A stretch of 64,000 nt of DNA from Raineya sp964654605 (GTDB taxonomy: Bacteria > Bacteroidota > Bacteroidia > Cytophagales > Thermonemataceae). Below the pieces are notes generated by a model, which worked only from the letters and a program-made list of their open reading frames with translations, was not told the origin of the DNA and made no database searches. Within the stretch, counting starts at the first letter, position 1. Each line of letters begins with the position of its first letter. The position numbers and the translations under genes are program-made. Positions 44,034-51,733 of the stretch are shown here, in pieces. The stretch is taken from assembly GCA_964654605.1 (NCBI GenBank), contig CAZZLW010000046.1, positions 62,001-126,000 on the forward strand. Direction: 5' to 3'.

Positions 44034-45198
44034 AATACTCAAATGTGCCGTATTTAGTCTGAATAGTTAGTTTTTTTTCATTGCTTTCTTCTACTCTGCC
44101 AACAATTTGAGCTTTTACCCCAAAATTTTCGCTAATTGCAATAATTTCCTCTGCAATTTTCAAGTCTGAAAGGTAAATTTCCAAACGATGTCCCATATTA
44201 AACACCTGATACATTTCTTGCCAAGCGGTATGGCTGGATTTTTGAATAAGCTCAAACAGGAGAGGCGTTTCGAAAAGATTATCTTTGATGATATGTAGGT
44301 TTTCAATAAAGTGTAAAACTTTGGTCTGTCCGCCGCCGCTACAATGCACCAATCCGTGAATATACGAACGGAACCGCTCTAAAATAACCTTCATAATAGG
44401 GGCATAGGTACGAGTAGGGGATAGTACAAATTTGCCCATTGTCAGTGTTTCTCCTTCAATTTCAAGGCTATCGGTTAAGCTATACTTGCCTGTATAAACA
44501 ACTTTGTTATCCAAAGTATTATCATAGCTTTCAGGATACTTTTCTGCAAGTATTTTGGAGAAAATATCGTGGCGGGCAGAAGTAAGTCCGTTGCTTCCTA
44601 TTCCGCTATTGTAGAAGTTTTCATAAGAGGCTTTGCCAAAAGAGGCAAGTGCTACAATGTAATCACCTGCCTGAATGGTATGGTTAGAAACAATATCCGA
44701 GCGTTTGGCACGAGCGGTAACGGTGCTATCAACGACAATAGTTCTCACCAAATCGCCAATATCTGCAGTTTCACCACCTGTGGTGTAAATGTTTATGCCG
44801 AACTTTTGCATTTGGCTACAAAATTCCTCTGTGCCATTGATAATTTCAGCGATTACTTCGCCCGGAATGAGCTTTTTATTTCTACCAATCGTAGAAGAAA
44901 GTAGGAAATTATCATATACACCTACACAAAGCAGGTCGTCAATATTCATTACGATAGCATCTTGGGCTATGCCTTTCCATACCGAAAGGTCGCCTGTTTC
45001 TTTCCAATAGACATAGGCAAGCGAAGATTTTGTGCCAGCCCCATCGGCGTGCATTATATTGCAGAACTTTTCGTCCCCCCCCAGGTAGTCAGGTACAATT
45101 TTACAGAAAGCCTTAGGGAAAATACCTTTATCCACTTTGGCAATGGCTTGATGAACGTCCTCTTTTTTGGCAGAAACGCCTCTTTCGGTGTATTTCAT
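44032..45198 (-). CDS. purM: Phosphoribosylformylglycinamidine cyclo-ligase (AIR synthetase), long Bacteroidota form
   Basis: A 388-residue PurM-fold enzyme for step five of purine synthesis. It has the signature KYTERGVSAKKEDVHQAI, then MHADGAGTKSSLAY (ATP-grip-like glycine loop), NIDDLLCVG and GGETADIGDLVRT, which match the PurM family order. The chain is some 40 residues longer than the E. coli enzyme, as in other Bacteroidota. A block of heptamer repeats fills the region immediately 5' of the gene. Confidence 0.9.
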   Translation of the reverse strand: MKYTERGVSAKKEDVHQAIAKVDKGIFPKAFCKIVPDYLGGDEKFCNIMHADGAGTKSSLAYVYWKETGDLSVWKGIAQDAIVMNIDDLLCVGVYDNFLLSSTIGRNKKLIPGEVIAEIINGTEEFCSQMQKFGINIYTTGGETADIGDLVRTIVVDSTVTARAKRSDIVSNHTIQAGDYIVALASFGKASYENFYNSGIGSNGLTSARHDIFSKILAEKYPESYDNTLDNKVVYTGKYSLTDSLEIEGETLTMGKFVLSPTRTYAPIMKVILERFRSYIHGLVHCSGGGQTKVLHFIENLHIIKDNLFETPLLFELIQKSSHTAWQEMYQVFNMGHRLEIYLSDLKIAEEIIAISENFGVKAQIVGRVEESNEKKLTIQTKYGTFEY

Positions 45199-45210
45199 TG
45201 TATTAGAAAA

Positions 45211-45320
45211 AGTTGGAAGTTTGAAAGTTGAAAGTTTGAAGTTTGAGAGTTTGAAAGTTTTGAACCTTGAACCTTGAACTCTTAAACTCTTAAACTCTTA
45301 AACTTTTGAACCCCTGAACC
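45211..45320. repeat. Heptamer/octamer repeat block upstream of purM
   Basis: TTTGAAG, TTTGAGAG, TTTGAAAG units are followed by CTTGAAC, CTTGAAC, TCTTAAAC (three times) and TTTTGAAC, i.e. the same G-ending to C-ending switch as at 7484-7596. The block starts 12 bp from the purM start codon. Confidence 0.8.
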
Positions 45321-45363
45321 TAAAATTCATTAGAAATATTCAGGCAATCTCTTGAAAATTATT

Positions 45364-46305
45364 TTAGTTTTGATGTACTTTTTCCTTAAAATATTCCAAT
45401 GTGATTTTTAAGCCTTCTTTGCGTGAAAAACGAGGCTCCCAGCCCAGAATTTCTTTGGCACGAGTAATATCGGGACGGCGTTGTTTGGGGTCGTCTTTGG
45501 GAAGGGGCTTAAAAACAATTTTAGACTGACTGCCCGTGAGTTCTTGAATTTCTTTGGCAAACTCTAAAAGTGTAATTTCATCAGGGTTGCCAATATTCAC
45601 AGGATAGGGGTAATCGCTGAGTAGCAGGCGATAAATTCCTTCAATCAAATCATCAACATAGCAGAAAGAACGGGTTTGTGAGCCATCACCAAATACCGTG
45701 ATGTCCTCACCTTTGAGGGCTTGGCTCATAAAAGCAGGCAAAGCTCTGCCGTCATCTAAACGCATACGAGGTCCGAAAGTATTGAAGATTCTCACAATGC
45801 GTGTTTCCAAGCCGTGATAAGTATGGTATGCCATAGTAATAGCTTCTTGGAAACGTTTGGCTTCATCATATACGCCCCGAGGTCCTATCGGATTGACATT
45901 GCCCCAGTAGTCTTCATTTTGCGGATGCACCAAAGGGTCGCCATATACTTCGGAAGTAGAAGCTACTAAAATTCTTGCTTTTTTGCTTTTGGCAAGTCCT
46001 AATAAATTATGTGTTCCCAAGGAACCTACTTTGAGCGTTTGAATAGGAATTTTTAGGTAATCTATTGGGCTGGCAGGAGAGGCAAAATGCAAGATATAGT
46101 CTAAATGCCCAGGTACATGAACAAATTTAGAAACATCGTGATGATAAAACTCAAATTCTTTGAGTTTGAAAAGATGTTCAATATTTTCCAAACTTCCTGT
46201 GATGAGGTTATCCATTCCTACTACCTGATAACCTTCCTTGATAAAGCGGTCGCAGAGATGAGAGCCTAAAAAACCTGCCGCACCTGTAATTAAAACTCGT
46301 TTCAT
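45364..46305 (-). CDS. UDP-glucuronate decarboxylase (UDP-xylose synthase), SDR family
   Basis: A 313-residue extended SDR enzyme: NAD-binding GAAGFLGSHL (about 8-17), STSEVYGDP with the catalytic Ser (about 116) and the GPRGVYDEAKR signature with Tyr-x-x-x-Lys (about 141-151) that marks UDP-xylose synthases. It converts UDP-glucuronate to UDP-xylose for surface polysaccharide synthesis. The promoter just upstream is a full consensus match. It is leftward and 165 bp from purM, with the heptamer block between them. The symbol is left blank; uxs is the usual name. Confidence 0.92.
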   Translation of the reverse strand: MKRVLITGAAGFLGSHLCDRFIKEGYQVVGMDNLITGSLENIEHLFKLKEFEFYHHDVSKFVHVPGHLDYILHFASPASPIDYLKIPIQTLKVGSLGTHNLLGLAKSKKARILVASTSEVYGDPLVHPQNEDYWGNVNPIGPRGVYDEAKRFQEAITMAYHTYHGLETRIVRIFNTFGPRMRLDDGRALPAFMSQALKGEDITVFGDGSQTRSFCYVDDLIEGIYRLLLSDYPYPVNIGNPDEITLLEFAKEIQELTGSQSKIVFKPLPKDDPKQRRPDITRAKEILGWEPRFSRKEGLKITLEYFKEKVHQN

Positions 46306-46323
46306 TTGCTAATCATTTTTTTG

Positions 46324-46356
46324 CAAACTTACAATTTCTTTTGGGTTTTGTGCAAA
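46324..46356 (-). promoter_or_regulatory. Promoter of the UDP-glucuronate decarboxylase gene
   Basis: On the minus strand TTTG (46356-46353), a 21-bp spacer and TAAGTTTG (46331-46324), 19 bp before the ATG: a full consensus match on the same strand as the gene. Confidence 0.65.
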
Positions 46357-46459
46357 TCTTGACAAGCTCTTTTTACACTTAATAGTTAGATAGTTTGCAA
46401 AATTTGAGTTTCAATTAGGTACAATCTTGTAGCTTTTTAGGGTGCATTACAAATGAGAG

Positions 46460-47041
46460 TTACTCACTTCGCCCTATTATTGCATCAATACGTTTTTGGT
46501 ATAAATCTTGGGCGGGTTTAATAATTTCATCAATAGCCATTTGTATAGTTTGGGGAACTTTTATTTTGAATTGATTTTCCAACCATTCAGTATATTCTGG
46601 AAGTGGAAAGGATTCATTGTCAGAAAGGTAGAACTCATATTGATTGGTATCGTAATTGGTTTCTATGTAAGGCTGTATATTCAAACCTATAAAACGCATA
46701 AAATCATCTAAATTTTTCGCTAAAACCAAAACTCCACCCTCGTCGCCAAAAACTACAACAGGCCATTCTTCTTGCACACTTTTATCATCAGGAATAAAAA
46801 AAGCATACAAGCTACCGCTGTGAGTTGCTTGGGCGAATAAAATAAAGCTATCTTTATGTAGCTCTAATTTTTCGGGGGGGAGTAAATATTGTAAGGTTTC
46901 CGTAAAATCGCTTGCAAGTTCAAAGCCTTCACACATAGGAGTAGTATCGCTAAAATACAACTCACAAAGAGCTTGAAATTTGGGAGAAACTTTTTCGTTG
47001 GGGAAAAGTTTCAAAATTTTTACGACTTCTGACATAAGCAT
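46460..47041 (-). CDS. SMI1/KNR4 (SUKH)-like protein
   Basis: A 193-residue acidic protein. The stretch WPVVVFGDEGGVLVLAKNLDDFMRFIG (about residues 93-120) has the shape of SUKH domains (strand, Gly-Asp-Gly turn, then an Ala-Lys/Asp-Asp-Phe helix). SUKH proteins are immunity proteins to contact-dependent toxins in many bacteria, but also occur alone. No toxin gene is recognised next to it, so the role is open. Two in-frame ATGs (47041 and 47035) are possible starts. The assignment rests on one motif and is moderate. Confidence 0.6.
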   Translation of the reverse strand: MLMSEVVKILKLFPNEKVSPKFQALCELYFSDTTPMCEGFELASDFTETLQYLLPPEKLELHKDSFILFAQATHSGSLYAFFIPDDKSVQEEWPVVVFGDEGGVLVLAKNLDDFMRFIGLNIQPYIETNYDTNQYEFYLSDNESFPLPEYTEWLENQFKIKVPQTIQMAIDEIIKPAQDLYQKRIDAIIGRSE

Positions 47042-47368
47042 TTAAGGTTAAAAATTTTTGACTCTTGCATTAGTTGTGCTACGAAAAAGATATAGCCTCG
47101 TTAAGGACGAATTTTTAGGTTTGACAAATGTAATTACTTTTTTTAATATTTATCTTTTTGGCTATCAAAATTTTGCAAAAGCTATTAGTTCTCAAAATTT
47201 GAATGTTCTTGGTGAAAAATCAGAAAATAAAATCTCCTGAATCTGAATGCTCCGTTGAGATTTGCTAAGTTATGCCAAATATTTACTTGGTAAGTTCTTG
47301 ATATGAAAATAAACAATTGCAATTTTGCAAGAGTTTTTATTATATTGCTGAAAAATTAATTTTTGCCG

Positions 47369-49618
47369 ATGAATACCTACCAAATGGATACCATTGTCAA
47401 GCAGTTTGCCAAATCTATTGATTTGACTTTCAATGCTTTTGACCTCAAAGAGAGTTATTCAGAAAAGAAAGAGTATGCCAAGTCTGATGTTCTCAAATTT
47501 ATAGATGATTTGGCGGATAAGGCTCGCAAAATCAATCTGAATATCCTCAAAAACAATATTTACTCCCAAGATTTGGAAATGTTTATAGAGCAGGCTGAGT
47601 TTGCAATGCTCTTTTTTGTAGATAAAGGAGATGACCATACCGTTGAGCCTATTCTTGTGAAAAAGAATAAAAAAGGGCGTAGTGTTGTATATGATTTGAA
47701 AACAGGGCAAGAAACCTTTTGGGAAGATACAGGACTGAATGCTAAAAACCTGCTTGTCTATGAAAATCACCCTAATACCGATTTGAACGGGCAAATAATG
47801 GTTGTTACGTGCTTTCCGATGGAATATTTGGAAGATGACTATTACAAAAAAGGCATTAAACCTACGCCATTACAAAGAATGTTTCGCATTTTGCGAGCAG
47901 AGCGTAAAGATATTGCCTATATCTATGTGTATTCTATTGTGATTGGTTTGCTTTCGCTTACGCTTCCTTTGGGTATTCAGGCGATTATTACACTCATTTC
48001 GGCAGGGGCAGTGGTAAGCTCTACGGTGGTACTAATGGTAATTATCATTGCAGGGGTTATGATTACAGGGGGCTTGCAAATTATGCAAATGACAGTGGTG
48101 GAAATTTTACAACAGAGAATTTTCGCCAAAACAGCCTTTGAGTTTATCTATCGTCTTCCTCGTATGAGACCTGAAAAACTTTCAGAATACTATCCACCTG
48201 AACTAATGAACCGCTTTTTTGATATTCTTACTATCCAGAAAGGTATGCCCAAACTCTTGATAGATATTTTGGGGGCGGTTATTCAGATACTAGCAGGTTT
48301 GCTACTTTTGGCATTTTATCACCCCTCTTTTTTGGCTTTTTCTATTGTAACCGTAGGAGTGCTTATTGCTACATTCTATTTTGCAGGACCCAAAGGCTTG
48401 GAGGCAAGTTTAATGGAGTCCAAATACAAGTATAAAATTGCCCATTGGCTTGAAGAAGTAGCCCGTACACTGGAATCTTTCCGCTTGGCAAGTACTTCTA
48501 ATTTGCCTTTGGAAAAAATGGATAATTACGTAAATAACTATCTCTACTATCGTAAAAAACATTTCAAAGTGCTAATCGGGCATTTTTTGAGTATCACTAT
48601 CTTCAAAATTGCCATTACCGCAGGGCTTTTGATTGTAGGTACGCTTTTGGTGGTAGATGGGCAAATCACTTTGGGGCAGTTTGTGGCTTCGGAGGTAGTG
48701 ATTATCTTGGTGGTGGCATCAGTAGAAAAATTGGTGGTGAGTATGGACATTATTTATGACTTGCTCACTTCGGCTGAAAAAATTGGCAATGTTACAGATA
48801 TTCCCCTTAGCAAAGAATATGGTATCAAGATTGATTTGAGCAAAGTAGAAGGGGGGCTTTCGCTTCATTTCAAAAACCTTTCGGTGCATTATGGTTCAAA
48901 ATATTTGCTCAAAGATATTAACTTGGATATTCATTCTAATGACCGTGTGTGTATCGCAGGGGGCGATGGAGCGGGCAAAAGTAGTTTGGTAAAAATGATT
49001 TTAGGCAATTTTGATGAATTTGATGGAGTAGCTACGGTTTCCAATTGCTCTTTGCGTGATATTAACCTTTTTAGCTATCGTGCCGTAACAGAAGATAATT
49101 TTTCCGAAGATGAAATTTTTTCAGGTACTATCCTTGATAATGTTTCAATGGGGCGTAGCCAAGTGAAGTATCAAGATGTGGTTTGGGCTTTGGAAAATGT
49201 AGGTTTGTACGAAAAAATCAATGCCTTTCCCGAAGGTTTGCACACCGAACTTACCGCAGGAGGCAAAGAACTTTCTTCTGTAGAAAGAAGAAAACTCATT
49301 TTAGCTCGTTGCGTGGCGGCAAGACCCAAACTGCTTATTATCAATGACTTTTTGAAAGATTTTTCAGTAGTAGAGCGTAATAAAATCATTGAATTTTTGA
49401 TGAATGAGGAAAATCCTTGGACACTCATAATGGTTTCCAACGATATTTCTATTTTGGCACGTATTCCCAAAATAATTTTCCTTAAAGACCGAACCATTCA
49501 TCGCATTGGCGACTATCAGGAGCTACTTCAAGATGATGCCTTCCGTGAGCTAATTTCACAGCAAAACATAGCTTTGGATATTTTACGCAATGTAAAACCT
49601 CGCCGTACAGAAAGATAA
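47369..49618 (+). CDS. ABC exporter (type I fold) with degenerate nucleotide-binding domain
   Basis: A 749-residue fusion of a transmembrane domain and an ABC domain. The first 150 residues are soluble and unassigned; the six-helix exporter domain runs about 165-450 (SIVIGLLSLTLPLGIQAIITL, LLIDILGAVIQILAGLLLLAFY). The ATPase has a good Walker A GGDGAGKSS (about 531) but most other motifs are altered: the Q-loop has Glu (VTEDNF), the signature is ELSSVERRK instead of LSGGQ, Walker B is LLIINDF with Phe where the catalytic Glu belongs, and the H-loop is MVSNDIS with no His. It may be a non-hydrolysing partner or pseudo-exporter. The ATG at 47369 is used; a TTG six bases earlier is possible. A long leader of 327 bp precedes it. 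Confidence 0.85.
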   Translation: MNTYQMDTIVKQFAKSIDLTFNAFDLKESYSEKKEYAKSDVLKFIDDLADKARKINLNILKNNIYSQDLEMFIEQAEFAMLFFVDKGDDHTVEPILVKKNKKGRSVVYDLKTGQETFWEDTGLNAKNLLVYENHPNTDLNGQIMVVTCFPMEYLEDDYYKKGIKPTPLQRMFRILRAERKDIAYIYVYSIVIGLLSLTLPLGIQAIITLISAGAVVSSTVVLMVIIIAGVMITGGLQIMQMTVVEILQQRIFAKTAFEFIYRLPRMRPEKLSEYYPPELMNRFFDILTIQKGMPKLLIDILGAVIQILAGLLLLAFYHPSFLAFSIVTVGVLIATFYFAGPKGLEASLMESKYKYKIAHWLEEVARTLESFRLASTSNLPLEKMDNYVNNYLYYRKKHFKVLIGHFLSITIFKIAITAGLLIVGTLLVVDGQITLGQFVASEVVIILVVASVEKLVVSMDIIYDLLTSAEKIGNVTDIPLSKEYGIKIDLSKVEGGLSLHFKNLSVHYGSKYLLKDINLDIHSNDRVCIAGGDGAGKSSLVKMILGNFDEFDGVATVSNCSLRDINLFSYRAVTEDNFSEDEIFSGTILDNVSMGRSQVKYQDVVWALENVGLYEKINAFPEGLHTELTAGGKELSSVERRKLILARCVAARPKLLIINDFLKDFSVVERNKIIEFLMNEENPWTLIMVSNDISILARIPKIIFLKDRTIHRIGDYQELLQDDAFRELISQQNIALDILRNVKPRRTER

Positions 49619-49628
49619 CCTAACCCAA

Positions 49629-49661
49629 AAATGAGGGCTTCAAGAAATGAAGCCCTCATTT
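49629..49661. terminator. Bidirectional hairpin between convergent genes
   Basis: A perfect 14-bp stem (AAATGAGGGCTTCA / TGAAGCCCTCATTT) with a 5-nt loop lies between the ABC gene stop (49618) and the stop of the leftward gene (49668). It has A and T flanks on both sides, so it can terminate both transcripts. Confidence 0.85.
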
Positions 49662-49667
49662 GTAAAT

Positions 49668-51113
49668 CTATGTTTCTACAAACCTTCTTTTTTCCCCTAC
49701 TATCACACAAGGAAAACCAAAAAGGCAGTTTTCTTTAATTTTTTGAGCCACTATATCAGGTACCAACTCTTCCCAGCCTTCTTGATTGGTGCGTATCATT
49801 TCCAAAACTTTTTCGGAATAAATATGTAGCACCTCTTCATCATAATCAACAATATCGGTAATTTTTCCATTGATACGCAAGTATTCAATAAGCGGTTGTA
49901 GGGTAGGATTGACTTCCAGATTTTCAAAGGTTTGTGGTAAGCCATCTTTTAGATATGGATATACGTATACGTGCAAATCATTGATAAACAATCTGCTAAA
50001 TGCTTCCAGCAAACCGCCTCGTAGGTTGGCGTAACGGCTGGGGTCGCAGAGCTGTTCAAGGATAAGCCTTCCGATTACAATAGCAATTTTCTTTTTGGTA
50101 AGTTGTGAGATATAAGAAATAAGTTTGGAATGTTCTTGAAAGTTGGAAATCATCACATTTTGCCCCAGTGTGCAAAGAATATCTACTCTATCCAAAAAAT
50201 CTTGAATATCAATATCGCTGTTGCCTGTTTTGAGGTCTTGGAGGGTAAGTTCGGCTAAAACTACGGTTTTATCGTGTTCATCGGGGGGTAAATCTGTGAG
50301 AAACTGCCTTTTGGCTTTGCGAAACATATCCATATTGACGTGTGTAACGGGGCGAAAGCGTCCTCGCAATATCAGCACATTTTTTTTGTAGAGAGCTTCG
50401 GCGGGTTGTAGCATTTCGGCTTTGGGATTGAACATAGCTGCATCTGCCAAGCCAAATAGCACCAATTTGAGCGTAATAAGGCGGTTATCAATATTTTTGA
50501 AATCAGGACCATCAAAGCGTATCATATCAATTTCTATGCGTTCGCGTGAAAGATTATCCATTAGCGAAAGCACAAAGGCTTTGGGGTCTTGGTAATGAAA
50601 AAAGCAGGCATAAATAAGATTTACCCCCAAAATACCATAGGCTTGTTGTTGCAGAATGGCGTCTTTATCATTCATTCTAACGTGTATGACTACATCGTTG
50701 GGGGGGGATTGCGGTTTGAGCTGAAAGCGAACCCCCAGCCAGCCGTGTCCTTGTACGGTGCGTGTATAATTGATAGTAGTAACGGTATTGGCAAAAGCAA
50801 AAAATTTGGTGCTTTCTCCTCTTTTTTCGCCCAAACGTAATTCCAGAAGGCTAAATTCTTTGGCAAGCATTTTCATTAGGCGTGGTTCGCATACATACCT
50901 ACCACTTTCCTCTTTGCCATAAATGGCATCACTGAAAGTCATATCATACGCCGACATTGTTTTGGCAATAGTGCCCGAAGCCCCACCTGCTTTGAAAAAA
51001 ACAGCGGCGGTTTCTTGCCCTGCACCTATTTCGGCAAATGAGCCATAAATACTTGTATCCAAGTTGATTTTCAGGGCTTTCTGCCTTGTACTGATGATTT
51101 TTTCGTCTTCCAT
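49668..51113 (-). CDS. Conserved hypothetical protein, probably cytoplasmic
   Basis: A 481-residue protein with no signal peptide and no clear membrane helix. The opening KALKINLDTSIYGSFAEIGAGQETAAVFFKAGGASGTIAKTMSAYDM (read in parts) is strongly conserved in shape in a protein family I recall from Bacteroidota and some other phyla, but I cannot assign a function. Later conserved-looking stretches are YGILGVNLIYACF, RGRFRPVTHVNMDM and YANLRGGLLEAFSRLF. Database names for this family are likely to be transferred guesses. The ATG at 51113 is preferred to a TTG at 51149. It is convergent with the ABC exporter and has its own terminator. Confidence 0.7.
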   Translation of the reverse strand: MEDEKIISTRQKALKINLDTSIYGSFAEIGAGQETAAVFFKAGGASGTIAKTMSAYDMTFSDAIYGKEESGRYVCEPRLMKMLAKEFSLLELRLGEKRGESTKFFAFANTVTTINYTRTVQGHGWLGVRFQLKPQSPPNDVVIHVRMNDKDAILQQQAYGILGVNLIYACFFHYQDPKAFVLSLMDNLSRERIEIDMIRFDGPDFKNIDNRLITLKLVLFGLADAAMFNPKAEMLQPAEALYKKNVLILRGRFRPVTHVNMDMFRKAKRQFLTDLPPDEHDKTVVLAELTLQDLKTGNSDIDIQDFLDRVDILCTLGQNVMISNFQEHSKLISYISQLTKKKIAIVIGRLILEQLCDPSRYANLRGGLLEAFSRLFINDLHVYVYPYLKDGLPQTFENLEVNPTLQPLIEYLRINGKITDIVDYDEEVLHIYSEKVLEMIRTNQEGWEELVPDIVAQKIKENCLFGFPCVIVGEKRRFVET

Positions 51114-51368
51114 AATTATTACTTGCGTTGTCTGTGGATTTTGGCTCAATTTAGGTAATATTTACAAAAAAGCCAAATATTTCTACATTTCTAAATCGCT
51201 TAACAGATTTTGTAATGGGGGTAGGAAATAAGAAGTAAGACTTTTTAGATGAAGTTGTACAAAATTGCCTGCTTTGATTCATAAATGCTACAAATTTTGG
51301 CATAATTTTTCATCATTTTTTTGCCTTAATTTGAAAATTGTTTATATTTTCCGAAAAATTGTACTAAA

Positions 51369-51662
51369 ATGGAACGACACAAAAAAGCTCGTCAAAATCT
51401 TGCTATCAATACCTTACTATTTGCGGGGTTGAGCATTTTCTTTATCATCAATTTCATTACCAATATTGCTCAAAGTTGGAATAGCACTTGGGGGAAAATT
51501 ACTACCTTTGGGAGTGTGGCAATTTATGTGGCGGTGGCAATTCCCGCAATTTTACAGGCTTGGAAAGGTTTTTCTGATTTAGATTATGGCAAAGCTATGA
51601 GCAAAGGCATTCTTTCTTGGGTAGTACCTGCGGGCTTGATAGTTGTGGATTTTATTTTTTAG
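51369..51662 (+). CDS. Small integral membrane protein, unknown function
   Basis: A 97-residue protein with a basic N-terminus (ERHKKARQN) and about three hydrophobic segments (LAINTLLFAGLSIFFIINFI, FGSVAIYVAVAIPAIL, WVVPAGLIVVDFIF). It should sit in the inner membrane. No family is recognised. It stands alone 71 bp before the prolyl oligopeptidase gene and may be co-transcribed with it. Confidence 0.6.
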   Translation: MERHKKARQNLAINTLLFAGLSIFFIINFITNIAQSWNSTWGKITTFGSVAIYVAVAIPAILQAWKGFSDLDYGKAMSKGILSWVVPAGLIVVDFIF

Positions 51663-51733
51663 CAAGAAAATAGCTTTACCCTACCACGCAACATTCAGAC
51701 AAAGTTTTCGTTATATTGCCAAAAACTTTGCCT

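Noticed and set aside
47058..47240. A 60-residue frame starting with TTG in the leader of the ABC exporter gene
   Set aside because: The start codon is poor, the frame has no recognisable domain and the region is AT-rich leader; I left it unannotated. The 327-bp gap (47042-47368) otherwise shows nothing else convincing.
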